Origin: Forficula auricularia
Taxonomy: Eukaryota > Arthropoda > Insecta > Dermaptera > Forficulidae
Length of the DNA stretch: 64,000 bases
Assembly (NCBI GenBank): GCA_024734495.1
Contig: JALMQS010000128.1
Coordinates: forward strand, 26,266,711 to 26,330,710
Direction: 5' to 3'
Shown: piece after piece, positions 56,007 through 64,000 of the stretch
Layout: every line of letters starts with the position of its first letter
Numbering within the stretch: position 1 is the stretch's first letter
Program-made: the position numbers and the translations under genes
Notes under the pieces: model-generated
Told to the model about the DNA's origin: nothing
The model's database searches: none
What the model saw: only the letters and a program-made list of their open reading frames with translations

Positions 56007-56116
56007 TTTGTTGATGTGGAGAGCGCCTAGCTACCGCATCATTGAGACTGCCATTCCGTCTTCTTCTCGCGCTTATCCATCGCTCGCCATCACTGGGAAC
56101 TGGACGGGTGGGCAAC
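56007..56116 (-). promoter_or_regulatory. VAChT 5' leader with splice acceptor and three uORFs
   Basis: Minus strand upstream of the ATG has a pyrimidine-containing run ending TTTTAAAG (AG at 56,118-56,117). This is a plausible acceptor joining a shared upstream exon to the VAChT exon. The 110-nt leader contains three short upstream frames that all stop before the main ATG: 56,090-56,073 (5 codons), 56,080-56,039 (13 codons) and 56,054-56,031 (7 codons). The leader is far more GC-rich than its flanks. The acceptor is inference. Confidence 0.5.
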
Positions 56117-56613
56117 CTTTAAAATACACAGAATGACAACATATTAGTGGTCTGAATGCATCAAAAAACAATATTTTTTTTATTTCATATTTAATCGCGC
56201 GTCAGCCGAAACGACCAAGATAGAATGACATGGATATAATAAATATAAGTATATAGATATATTTTAAAGGTGTTCGCCAAAAATGAAAGGGTAAGGATAG
56301 GCTAAGAAAGGAGATGGCTTGCAGCAAGAATTTCTTTCTATACTTATCTCGGTAATTGAAGATTGACGGAGAGGCGGTCTCTTGAAAATACAACCTTGAA
56401 ATTATATTAATTCCAAGATTAAATAGAGTGAGTTATTGAAAAAGATGTGTCCTAGTAGATCGAGAGAATACAAATAATTGTTATACAAAAATAGAATCCA
56501 TTTATTCGATTAAGTAAATTCTTATTATTATGAATATTTGATCAATGTACTTTTGAATTGCTATTCATGCAGTAGTAAAGATAGATAAGAATTATAAAGT
56601 AGGTAATAATAAT

Positions 56614-56928
56614 TAATTAACAGGAATAGCAGGGAATTGGACAAAAATAAAAAACAGAGTTTTTATTGAATGGGCCCGACGTTTCGTCGATTAATTTCGA
56701 CTTCCTCAGTGGCTCATTCTATCACTCTTTGTCAAAAGACAATTCCACTACGCCACGAAACATCCTTTAATCCTTTTTATTTAAACTATAATACATTGTT
56801 GGATCATGCCCCAATTGCTCAAGAATCTTGAACTTTTACACACTTGAACAATCAAAAAATTAAAAACCTTTAATCAAAATTTATCACAAAAAAAAAATAT
56901 GTTTCTCCTGCTATTCCTGTTAATTAAT
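56614..56928. mobile_element. Short-TIR element with hammerhead-like motif
   Basis: The ends 'ATTAATTAACAGGAATAGCA' and 'TGCTATTCCTGTTAATTAAT' are about 22-bp exact inverted repeats. The interior has a hammerhead-like motif at 56,668-56,719 on the minus strand and no coding capacity. It lies about 600 bp upstream of VAChT, in the presumed shared intron. Confidence 0.65.
56668..56719 (-). ncRNA. Hammerhead-like motif with strong stems
   Basis: Minus strand: stem I GAAUG-A-GCC pairs with GGC-C-CAUUC, core CUGAGGA (fits CUGANGA), one extra A, stem II GUCGA-AAUUAA-UCGAC (5 bp), then GAAACGUC with cleavage-type GUC. Stem III is AC/GU with no loop, so it would need to act as a dimer, as proposed for hammerheads with minimal stem III. 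All core positions are present. Confidence 0.55.
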
Positions 56929-57789
56929 GCTTATTATAGATACGAGTGATTTACCGGTAATAATAATTTTTTTCAAAGAATATAAAATAAATAATAGAAA
57001 GGCTTTTGTCAAATTCCGTGATAATATAAAAATCCCATATCCTCGTGGTTATATCAAAATGTCGTAAGTAAAAATCTACACTTTTCCGTATATATATATA
57101 GCTCTGTTTTTATTTTGTATTAACCATAAATACTGATACCTCTGCGGTTTTGTTTTTAATCTGTAATTTGAGTTCTTCACCTGATAACATACAACAATTT
57201 GAGAGCAGATGTAGCTAACAAATACAAAAGTTTTTCTTCAATAAAGTTTTTTTGGTACATAATTTTGACATTTATTTATTTTGATATAACAGTGACGGTA
57301 TACTTTTTATTAGCAGTTTTCGTATAAGAAAAAAAATAAATAAATATCGATATTATTATGGGAGTGTTTTTTCTTTTTCTTGGACTAATTCACATATGTA
57401 CGAACAATCACAAAAATATATTTACTTCTTTAATGTTCCCCTTGGAGCAGTCGTATTTTGAATATGCCAAATTTCTAAAAACATCTGATATTCTGATATG
57501 TCACTTTTTTATATCTTCTTTGTTTTATTGACCATAATACTTTAAATCATAATAACTAATTTTAAATTGGAAATTTATTTATGAAAAACTATTACTTTTT
57601 ACATGATACAATTTTACTTAAAAGTTTTCTTAAAAATAAATTTGATTATAAATATCCATTCTTTTTTCCTCTTTTGAATCTCCCAATTTTATTCTAATCC
57701 AATTAACCCTCCTGAATTATCAAATGTATTTATTAAAATGTCTTTTACATTTCTCTAGCGAAGGGTATTATTAACTAAACCCTCTTTCA

Positions 57790-58100
57790 ATTTATCTGTA
57801 GGACATTTGAGACACAGGGCACCCCAAAAGCACCCGCGGCGAAGTTAAGCGTTGAGTCTAGGGTTGGTAGAGGTTGGGGGAATTGAGAAAATTCTGAAAG
57901 AAAATTAACAAGTTTCTCTTCCCCGTCTGTCAATGTTATTTGGCAGGCGAATTGTGACCTCGGGGCGAGAGGGTCCACTTTTTTTTCAAGAGACAAGTAA
58001 GGGACTCCCCCCAAGGCCCCCAAGAGAGAACTCGATCAGGCCACCTGTCACCATCAGAAACTACAATTCAATCAAGCCAGCCCATCTATTATCAACTCTG
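57790..58100. other. GC-richer block upstream of VAChT
   Basis: About 300 bp with GC well above its flanks, 1.8-2.1 kb upstream of VAChT. Frames on both strands overlap and have no recognised domain. It is a candidate for a conserved regulatory block, or for the shared first exon region of the cholinergic locus, but I see no convincing minus-strand donor. Confidence 0.3.
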
Positions 58101-58350
58101 GACTTGAAGAGTATAACAGTGAAATTCTTTCTGAGGCGAATGAATATTCTTAATTCATAAATATCATTTTAAATACAATAAATAAATTAATTAAATTTAC
58201 TATATATTACCAATTTACCATATTCATATTCACGAGGGTCTATATATTCTTTTTCAAATAAACTTAGAAAATAAACAATTGGATGTTGATGAAGGCAGTC
58301 CACGCTGGTTGTAAAAAATAAGACTATAATTTATTATTTTACATTTATTC

Positions 58351-58399
58351 GTTAAAACCTACGTTTCGGAGATTTATTCTCTCCTTCTTCAGCGTAACG
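58351..58399 (-). ncRNA. Hammerhead-like motif, left arm
   Basis: Minus strand: CUGAAGA, extra A, GGAGA-GAAUAAA-UCUCC, GAAACGUA. The core fits CUGANGA/GAAA and the cleavage triplet GUA is allowed. Stem I is only CGUU/AACG at a distance. Minimal stem III. Confidence 0.45.
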
Positions 58400-58520
58400 A
58401 AAAGTCAATGAAATTGAATTGCTTTTTTCTATTCGAGATGAAAAATTTTTATAATGTTTTCTTGGCATTGTCAAAGGAGACAGGAAGTAATTGTGATTTG
58501 AACTATTTTCATTGACTTTT

Positions 58521-58570
58521 CGTTGCCCTGAAGAAGGAGAGAATAAATCTCCGAAACGCCGGTTTCAACG
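58521..58570 (+). ncRNA. Hammerhead-like motif, right arm
   Basis: Plus strand: CGUUGCC, CUGAAGA, extra A, the same stem II, GAAACGCC, GG-UUU-CAACG. Stem I pairs well (CGUUG/CAACG plus CC/GG), but the triplet is GCC rather than NUH, so cleavage is doubtful. Confidence 0.4.
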
Positions 58571-59245
58571 AATAAATGTAAAATAATAAAACCATTACAA
58601 CCACCGTGGACTGCCCTCATCAACATCCAATTGCATATTTATACCAGTCCGTCTCCTAAAGAAAAACGCTATCAATTAGAAAATAAATTCCATTTTAATC
58701 TCTATTTTTTTTTATTAATTTTATTTATTTATTTATTTATTATTTATTATTTGCTGAATACTAATAAAAATTGTATACCATCTATTCTCAATTAAATATT
58801 TTGGGAAGGCATTAACTGTATGTTTTATTTTCTACTAATTTGCATGTTTTCAACTTTCTTTCGTCTTATTTTCCATAATAGTTCCATAAGAATCTTTTAA
58901 ACTTTCAAAGCTAAATTTAAATTCATAAGAACATTCAAAGAAGCATACATAGTATAATTCATACAGTTCATATGTAGTATATCCACATCCATACACCTCA
59001 ATACTATTTATTTCTCTATGTTTTTTTTGACTTTATAAAATCAAAGCTTCAGCCTATGAATTTATATAAATGTTAAAATTCCTTTATAAAATATCACATT
59101 AAATAAAAAGTGGGAAAATATCTAATAAAATGACTAATTAATAAATTGTTTTTAAATCATAAATGGAAAAATTTGAGTTTTTTCGAGTTTTAAATATTCT
59201 AATACTAAAGTAATCATTATAATACAAGGAATGAATAATTTTTAT

Positions 59246-59915
59246 AAAATAAAAATAATTTTTAAGAAAAAAATAAAACCGACTTCAAAAAAATTAAATG
59301 CAACAAATAAAATACACTAAAAGGTATAAAATAATTATTAACTTATTTAATTACAACTAAACTACGAAATATTAACATGAAATTACTTTTGTACTCGGTG
59401 CCAATGCGATTCATGAAAGGTATATGTTTGGCACCGACTTAAAAAAGTAATTTCATGTTAATATTTCGTAGTTTAGTTGTAACTAAATAAGTTAATAATT
59501 ATTTTATACATTTTAGTGTATTTTATTTGTTGCATTTAATTTTTTTGAAGTCGGTTTTATTTTTTTCTTAAAAATTATTTTTATTTTTCTCTTTTTAGTG
59601 ATGTTATTAATAGTGATCCTATCACCAGAACTTGACCAAATTAATATTGCACCATCCCTAAGATACCCCTTTTCCAATAAAAAAAGAATCATCGAAATCG
59701 GTTCATAAACAAAGAAGTTAGGTATGAGCAAACCTAACAAAAAAAGGTCTAATACCTATGAAAAAAAATGGGACCAATCGGAAGGTAGACCAAACCCAAT
59801 GCGAAAAAAATTTCAAAATCGGTTCACAATTGGCGGAGATATGAGGTAACATAGGCACAAAAAAAAAATTCAGTCGAATAAAGAACCTCCTCCTTTTTTT
59901 GAAGTCGGTTAAAAA
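59246..59915. mobile_element. Element with long hairpin and AACCGACTTC ends
   Basis: 59,246-59,588 is a near-perfect hairpin with arms of about 150-160 bp, centre near 59,415. It includes 'CTCGGTGCCAA' / 'TTGGCACCGA' and 'AACTAAACTACGAAATATTA'. 'AACCGACTTCAAAAAAA' at 59,276 and its complement 'TTTTTTTGAAGTCGGTT' at about 59,895 mark outer ends. The remaining body (59,600-59,890) is AT-rich with no protein. Confidence 0.65.
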
Positions 59916-59999
59916 TAAACTAGATTTTGTCAGTATGAAAAATAACATTTTGCTGGCATAAGTATTTTTGAAGGTGAAAATTTTTTTAAGAATTAAATT

Positions 60000-60690
60000 A
60001 TTTTCCTGAAACTTGGCAGCTACACATTATGTCATTAGAATAAATTAATTAAATTTGGGACATCCTTAGATTATGAGACAGTCAAGTTTCACGAAAAAAA
60101 TTTCAATTACAAATGCTTAATATATAAATCTATATCGACATGTAAAATTGAAACCATGCGTTTTAAATGAAAATACTATTCTTGACCCTTTTAAGTAATA
60201 ATATTTGTCAACATAACTTGGTAGGACATTATATCTCACTACTATTTTTCGGATAAACGGTTTATTAATCCAACTTGGCCTTTTTTTACACACGTATTTT
60301 CGTGGGATTTCACTACTTTTTATAAGCTAGAATATGGCTCTTTTGAGAAGAGGGAGTTAAAGAGATTAAATTACATTAATATATAATAGTGATTTTGATT
60401 TGACTTTTTTATCTGATTTGAATTTAAGCTATACAAATTTAGACCCCTTCATTTTAGGTGTTGAAATGGGTAAAGTCTTGGTTTTTCAATTTTTTCCTCT
60501 ATAAGTGTCCTAAACTCAACCACCATACCAAATTTTGGCATAGGATTTTTCATTGTGACTTTCTTTTCGGTTACTGCTATACATAAATTAAAAAAGTTAG
60601 ATTTGTAGGCTTTCTTCTAATTTATTTTTTTATATCACATTTGTCTAGCACCCTGGAGTAAAAATATTACGATTTATTTTAAATGAAAAA
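60000..60690. other. AT-rich stretch, no gene seen
   Basis: No coding region or repeat boundary recognised. Confidence 0.45.
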
Positions 60691-60696
60691 AATTAA

Positions 60697-60925
60697 TAAT
60701 TAGTAGAGATTGTGGTATTGGTTCAAGGCGAAACATCCTTAATAAAGACAAGAGTAAACAAATATTACTTTTCTGTACTTCCTGAAGATGGGTTGATAGT
60801 CCGAAATATATATATTGAAAAAAAAATGTTTACATCTTTTAATAATTTTTTAATTTTAATGTGAAACAAGTCACCAACTCATAGTAAATGAATATTAGAT
60901 GTAATATTTGTTTACTCTTGTCTTT
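60697..60925 (+). mobile_element. Family C element, third copy
   Basis: 'AATTAGTAGAGATTGTGGTA' (the family tail) is followed by inverted ends 'AAGACAAGAGTAAACAAATA' and 'TATTTGTTTACTCTTGTCTT'. Inside lie CTGAAGA, hairpin TGGGTTGATAGTCC and GAAATATATATATTG (about 60,783-60,815). Same order as the 14.5 and 17.3 kb copies; the stem II hairpin is weak. Confidence 0.6.
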
Positions 60926-60948
60926 ATGAAAAAAATTGTTTTGCCGAA

Positions 60949-60985
60949 AGTAGCAAAGTTGTTAATTCACTTTATTTATTTTAAT
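60949..60985 (-). repeat. Family-A end, inverted scrap
   Basis: 'GCCGAAAGTAGCAAAGTTGT' plus 'TAATTCA' is the complement of the 47.9 kb family-A end ('TGAATCAACAACTCTGCTAC', 'TCTCGGC'). It abuts the family C copy. Confidence 0.5.
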
Positions 60986-61833
60986 AACATTTAGGGAAAA
61001 CCTTGTTTGTTTATAGTGAAACATATTAAACACAGGAGTTTTTTTTTGAGACTCCACTATAACCCGTTAAAAAACTACTGTGTTATTTATTTTAGTCTCG
61101 AAAAACGTTCACGAACGTAAATCTATAACATGCAAGTCAAAACTGAACTAAATGAATTAAAATAATTATATTTTCAATTCATGGCAAGATCTGAGAATTA
61201 ATTTTGAATATGAGGAAATTTCCTAAACTGTTGATTGTTTTTATTCGCGTGAGTTTTGATAAAACGCGTGACTTAAGTTGGAGCTAAAAAGCAGCCAATG
61301 TCTGGACTATTTTCCTCAGGTGATCACAAATAAAACAAAACACTAGGAATTGTAGATATATTTATGAAATATTTGAGAAAAACTCTTTGCATACACAAAT
61401 ATTTGATTTAATCTAAAACCGTATCCTTGAGTATATTCATATGCTGCTCCAGGCAGAATGTCTTCTATTTCTTTGCCTTTCAATATACCCCGAATTTATT
61501 ATTTATGTTTAAGACATTAATTCTAATACTAAGTATAGTTACACCCAAGAAACTCCAAGTTTAGCGGGAGGTGAACCAACCGACCTTTAATACGAATATT
61601 TCAAGTAAATTTATAAGAATACAAGAATCATTCAGAAGAATATGTTTAATTAAAAAAATAAAATAATCTAATTAGATAATAATTAATATAAAATAAAATA
61701 TTGATTGTAATAACCAGAGAGCTTAAGGTCAGCTAATTCCCCACTTCAAAAACTGCCCTAACCTCTATATTTGTAAATATTAAACTCGTTTTTAAATGAG
61801 TACCTATATAGAGAGGAAAATATCTTTGATAAA

Positions 61834-62530
61834 AAATATATTTTTACACCCTTCCTCAAGGAAGAAAATTTTAGAAAGATCCACACCCTTGTGAATAATT
61901 TTTCGATTTTGATAACAAAATAAAATTATTTTTTACAAAAATTTTACTTTTATATTTAAATGAGTATTTTATACAAGAGTTGAAATTCAAAGACAAAAGA
62001 TTGTTATGCTTGTATTTGCTGATGACATTGAACGAATTAAAGGGTGATCTGAACGGAATCAACCAAATTTGGTAGATGAGATCAAAATAAAAATAAATAC
62101 GAGTAAGACTAAGATCTTAGCTTGTATAAGGAAAGAACAAACATATACGTATATAAATCAAATAAGTAGAGAGCATATAGAAGAAGATAAGTAATTCCTC
62201 ATCTGGAAATTAAAATCATGTGGAATGAAAAAAGTTAAAAAGAAATTAAGTACAGAATTGTTCAAGCTAAAATGAGGTTTAATTCAAAATAGAAATTATT
62301 GTGCTCCTCCTCAAACACAACAGGAATATGTTCCTGAAGACATATCTATGAATGGTCTCCATGTAGTGATGTGAAACCTGAATGATTAGAAAGGGAGTGA
62401 TGAAAAATATAATTTCGTTAAGATATATTGAAAAAAATGAATTTTTGCACCCTTCTTCAGCGGATCAAGTTTTACAAAGAGTCTCCCCTATGAGTAATTT
62501 TTCAATTTTGATTGGAAAATAAAATTTAAT
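61834..62530 (+). mobile_element. LINE RT scrap between ~100-bp direct repeats
   Basis: The interior (about 61,980-62,410) translates in pieces to LINE RT-like words: CLYLLMTLNEL near a decayed FADD box, INTSKTKILACIRKE, then QISREHIEE and LFKLK. Many stops are present. The flanks 61,834-61,935 and 62,425-62,530 are direct repeats sharing 'TTTTT(A/G)CACCCTTC(C/T)TCA' and 'GAGTAATTTTTCAATTTTGA' equivalents. The repeats may be a duplicated unit in which the LINE piece lies. Confidence 0.5.
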
Positions 62531-62739
62531 TTTCCTGGTCGACTTCTTCCGAACCCCCTATATTTAAAATATTTTATTTGGCTTGTTCACACTGCCCTTT
62601 GATTACCCCGCACTGCAAGAGCAGTAGAGGCGCTATTTACCCCAAAGTATAGGTGTTTAATATATATTTTTTTTCATTTAAAGATTTAGTTTGATGAGAG
62701 TAATAGAGGTGATGATTTATGATTCATAAGAAGAATTCA

Positions 62740-62935
62740 ATGAAGTTTCCTTTGCTTGATGCATATATATAATTTATTTGTTAGGACTATAATTGATTCC
62801 TTTGCTGAGTGACTAGCTTATTATTACATCAAAACGAATTTACCTATATATAATCGGGTATTTGAGTCCATGAGAAATAACAGATTGAATATTTCTAATT
62901 AAAATGCCTAACCTTCGAAACTATAGTCTCTAATA
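62740..62935. mobile_element. Family-A element, decayed palindromic copy
   Basis: The left 'TTTCCTTTGCTTGATGC' and 'TTTGTTAGGACTATAATTG' are inverted relative to the right 'CCTTCGAAACTATAGTCTC' (62,912-62,930) and 'TAATAAATGAATTATTTATA'. Only the 3' half of the hammerhead-like motif remains on the plus strand. Confidence 0.45.
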
Positions 62936-62956
62936 AATGAATTATTTATAAATACA

Positions 62957-63150
62957 CTAGCTGCAACGCCGAACTTAGGCGGGCCTCTTGTTAGCCAAGG
63001 GACTTCGCCACCTGGACCCGCTTCTCTCAGACTCCGAACACTTCCTCCACCACCGATCATCATCTCCACCCCCACGACTTTCTCTCCCCGTCTCTGATCA
63101 CTCCCCACCCCATCAACCCTATCCCCATCCACTGGACTTCCTCTACTCCC
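62957..63150 (-). mobile_element. Helitron-like 3' end, second copy
   Basis: On the minus strand 'GGCCCGCCTAAGTTCGGCG' gives a decayed terminal hairpin. It is followed by TTGCAG and CTAG, then T, as in the element at 44.9 kb. The adjoining C-rich body ('CCACCACCGATCATCATC') also resembles the C-rich part of that copy. No 5' end is identified. Confidence 0.5.
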
Positions 63151-63159
63151 CCGGCTGTA

Positions 63160-64000
63160 AAACATTCTTTAAAAATGTTTCAAAATTAAATTTCATTTAT
63201 TTATTTACCTGTGTTGTATATAAATATAATAAGAATAGTCCAGATTAATTTGAAGCAACGCTGATCTAATGCTGCCGACAGGGGCGCTGATGCCGTCGGT
63301 ATTTTTGTGTTTTGAGTCGAGATAAGTCGAGGCGAATTTGAAATATAATTGTAATTTTAACTCAAATTTTGAAATGAAAGACTCCAATTGATTTTAAATT
63401 AAGAAACATTAAATATATTGATAATTATTCCCCCCCCCTCACGACTCAAAAATTAAATATTCAATTCGCTTTTCTTTGCGCACAGAAGAAGAAATTAATC
63501 ACATCTTATTTGATTTATATTTTATATATTATTTGTTTATTTTTTAATAATTTGCCACTTTTTTATAATTTTTTAAAAATTTAAATTTTGTTATTCTTAT
63601 TTTTTGATTTTTACAAAATTGAACGACCTAAGACACGCATGCCCATATGAGTTTCTCATGGCAATACTGGATGGAGCAGCCTGTCATACATACAACACCT
63701 GATCTCTTTTAAATATTTGGAGCCTTATATCGATTATCGATCCCAAATTTAAAAAAAAATGATATAATATAATTCTCCTCCTCACACGATCCCACTTATT
63801 TAAATAAATCTATTTCCACACAAAAAATATCACAATGCTGTAGATTATAGAAAAAAAAATACTTCCAGATTCATATCTAGAGCCTCATTTCGAACGAAAA
63901 TGAGGCGAAACTTTTAAGAGACTATGTATTTTCGGGAGTTTACAGGTATACATTTGGAGTGTGGTTTTTTAAGAGAAATAAAATTTTTGAACCGAGACGC
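63160..64000. other. Window end, no gene seen
   Basis: AT-rich sequence with a C run at about 63,431-63,438. No coding region or repeat boundary recognised. Confidence 0.45.

Larger units (their letters stand above)
58276..58633. mobile_element. Palindromic element with paired hammerhead-like motifs
   Basis: Arms of about 165 bp begin 'CAATTGGATGTTGATGAAGG' and end in the complement 'CATCAACATCCAATTG'. They share 'GGCAGTCCACG' and 'TTTATTATTTTACATTTATT' equivalents. Each arm has the same motif: CTGAAGA, stem II GGAGA/TCTCC, GAAACG. The centre is about 60 bp. No coding capacity. Confidence 0.75.

Overview
This is eukaryotic DNA: AT-rich, intron-scale non-coding sequence crowded with transposable elements. 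It is almost certainly from an arthropod, most likely an insect. The best evidence is one intact, intronless gene on the minus strand at 54,243-56,006. It encodes a 587-residue vesicular acetylcholine transporter (VAChT), and its N-terminus begins like insect VAChT (MASF-IPV-NLE). In animals VAChT normally sits inside the first intron of the choline acetyltransferase (ChAT) gene. Much of the window may therefore be ChAT intron, but I recognised no ChAT coding exon in the 54 kb downstream of VAChT (towards coordinate 1). I cannot name the species or order.

Region by region: 1-5 kb holds inverted-repeat elements, two with hammerhead-ribozyme-like cores, and a hAT-like element with a foldback element inside it. 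6.3-9.1 kb is a decayed LINE. 12.7 kb is a tRNA-derived SINE with a target-site duplication (TSD). 14.5-17.5 kb has palindromic repeats with hammerhead-like cores. 19.0 kb is a mariner fragment. 21.0-22.7 kb is a 119-bp tandem satellite broken by a 100-N gap. 23.07-24.88 kb is a hAT element with an 8-bp TSD and an internal tandem array. 28.9-29.9 kb is an element containing a tRNA-like sequence. 30.8-33.6 kb is a nearly full-length LINE with an endonuclease and reverse transcriptase, carrying frameshifts and a stop. 35.1-37.8 kb is a long-terminal-inverted-repeat element with a Penelope-like element (PLE; RT plus GIY-YIG) inserted in its left arm. 38-46 kb has small MITEs, a near-perfect 209-bp palindrome and a Helitron-like element. 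47.1-48.0 kb and 52.5-52.8 kb are palindromic elements that share the hammerhead-like sequence of the PLE. 54.2-56.1 kb is VAChT and its leader. 56.6-64 kb has further palindromic and hammerhead-like elements, a LINE scrap and a second Helitron-like end.

The main unifying observation is that many separate loci contain the arrangement CUGANGA - small hairpin - GAAA, the hammerhead core order, usually inside inverted-repeat units. Several are clearly related to the PLE. The sequence supports a set of non-autonomous, ribozyme-bearing, palindromic retroelements. Cleavage activity is untested, and several copies carry core changes that should abolish it.

Several GC-richer blocks (about 1.0, 4.9, 15.4, 25.0, 28.0, 46.7 and 57.9 kb) stand out from the AT-rich background. 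They are neither recognisable repeats nor clear coding sequence and may be regulatory.
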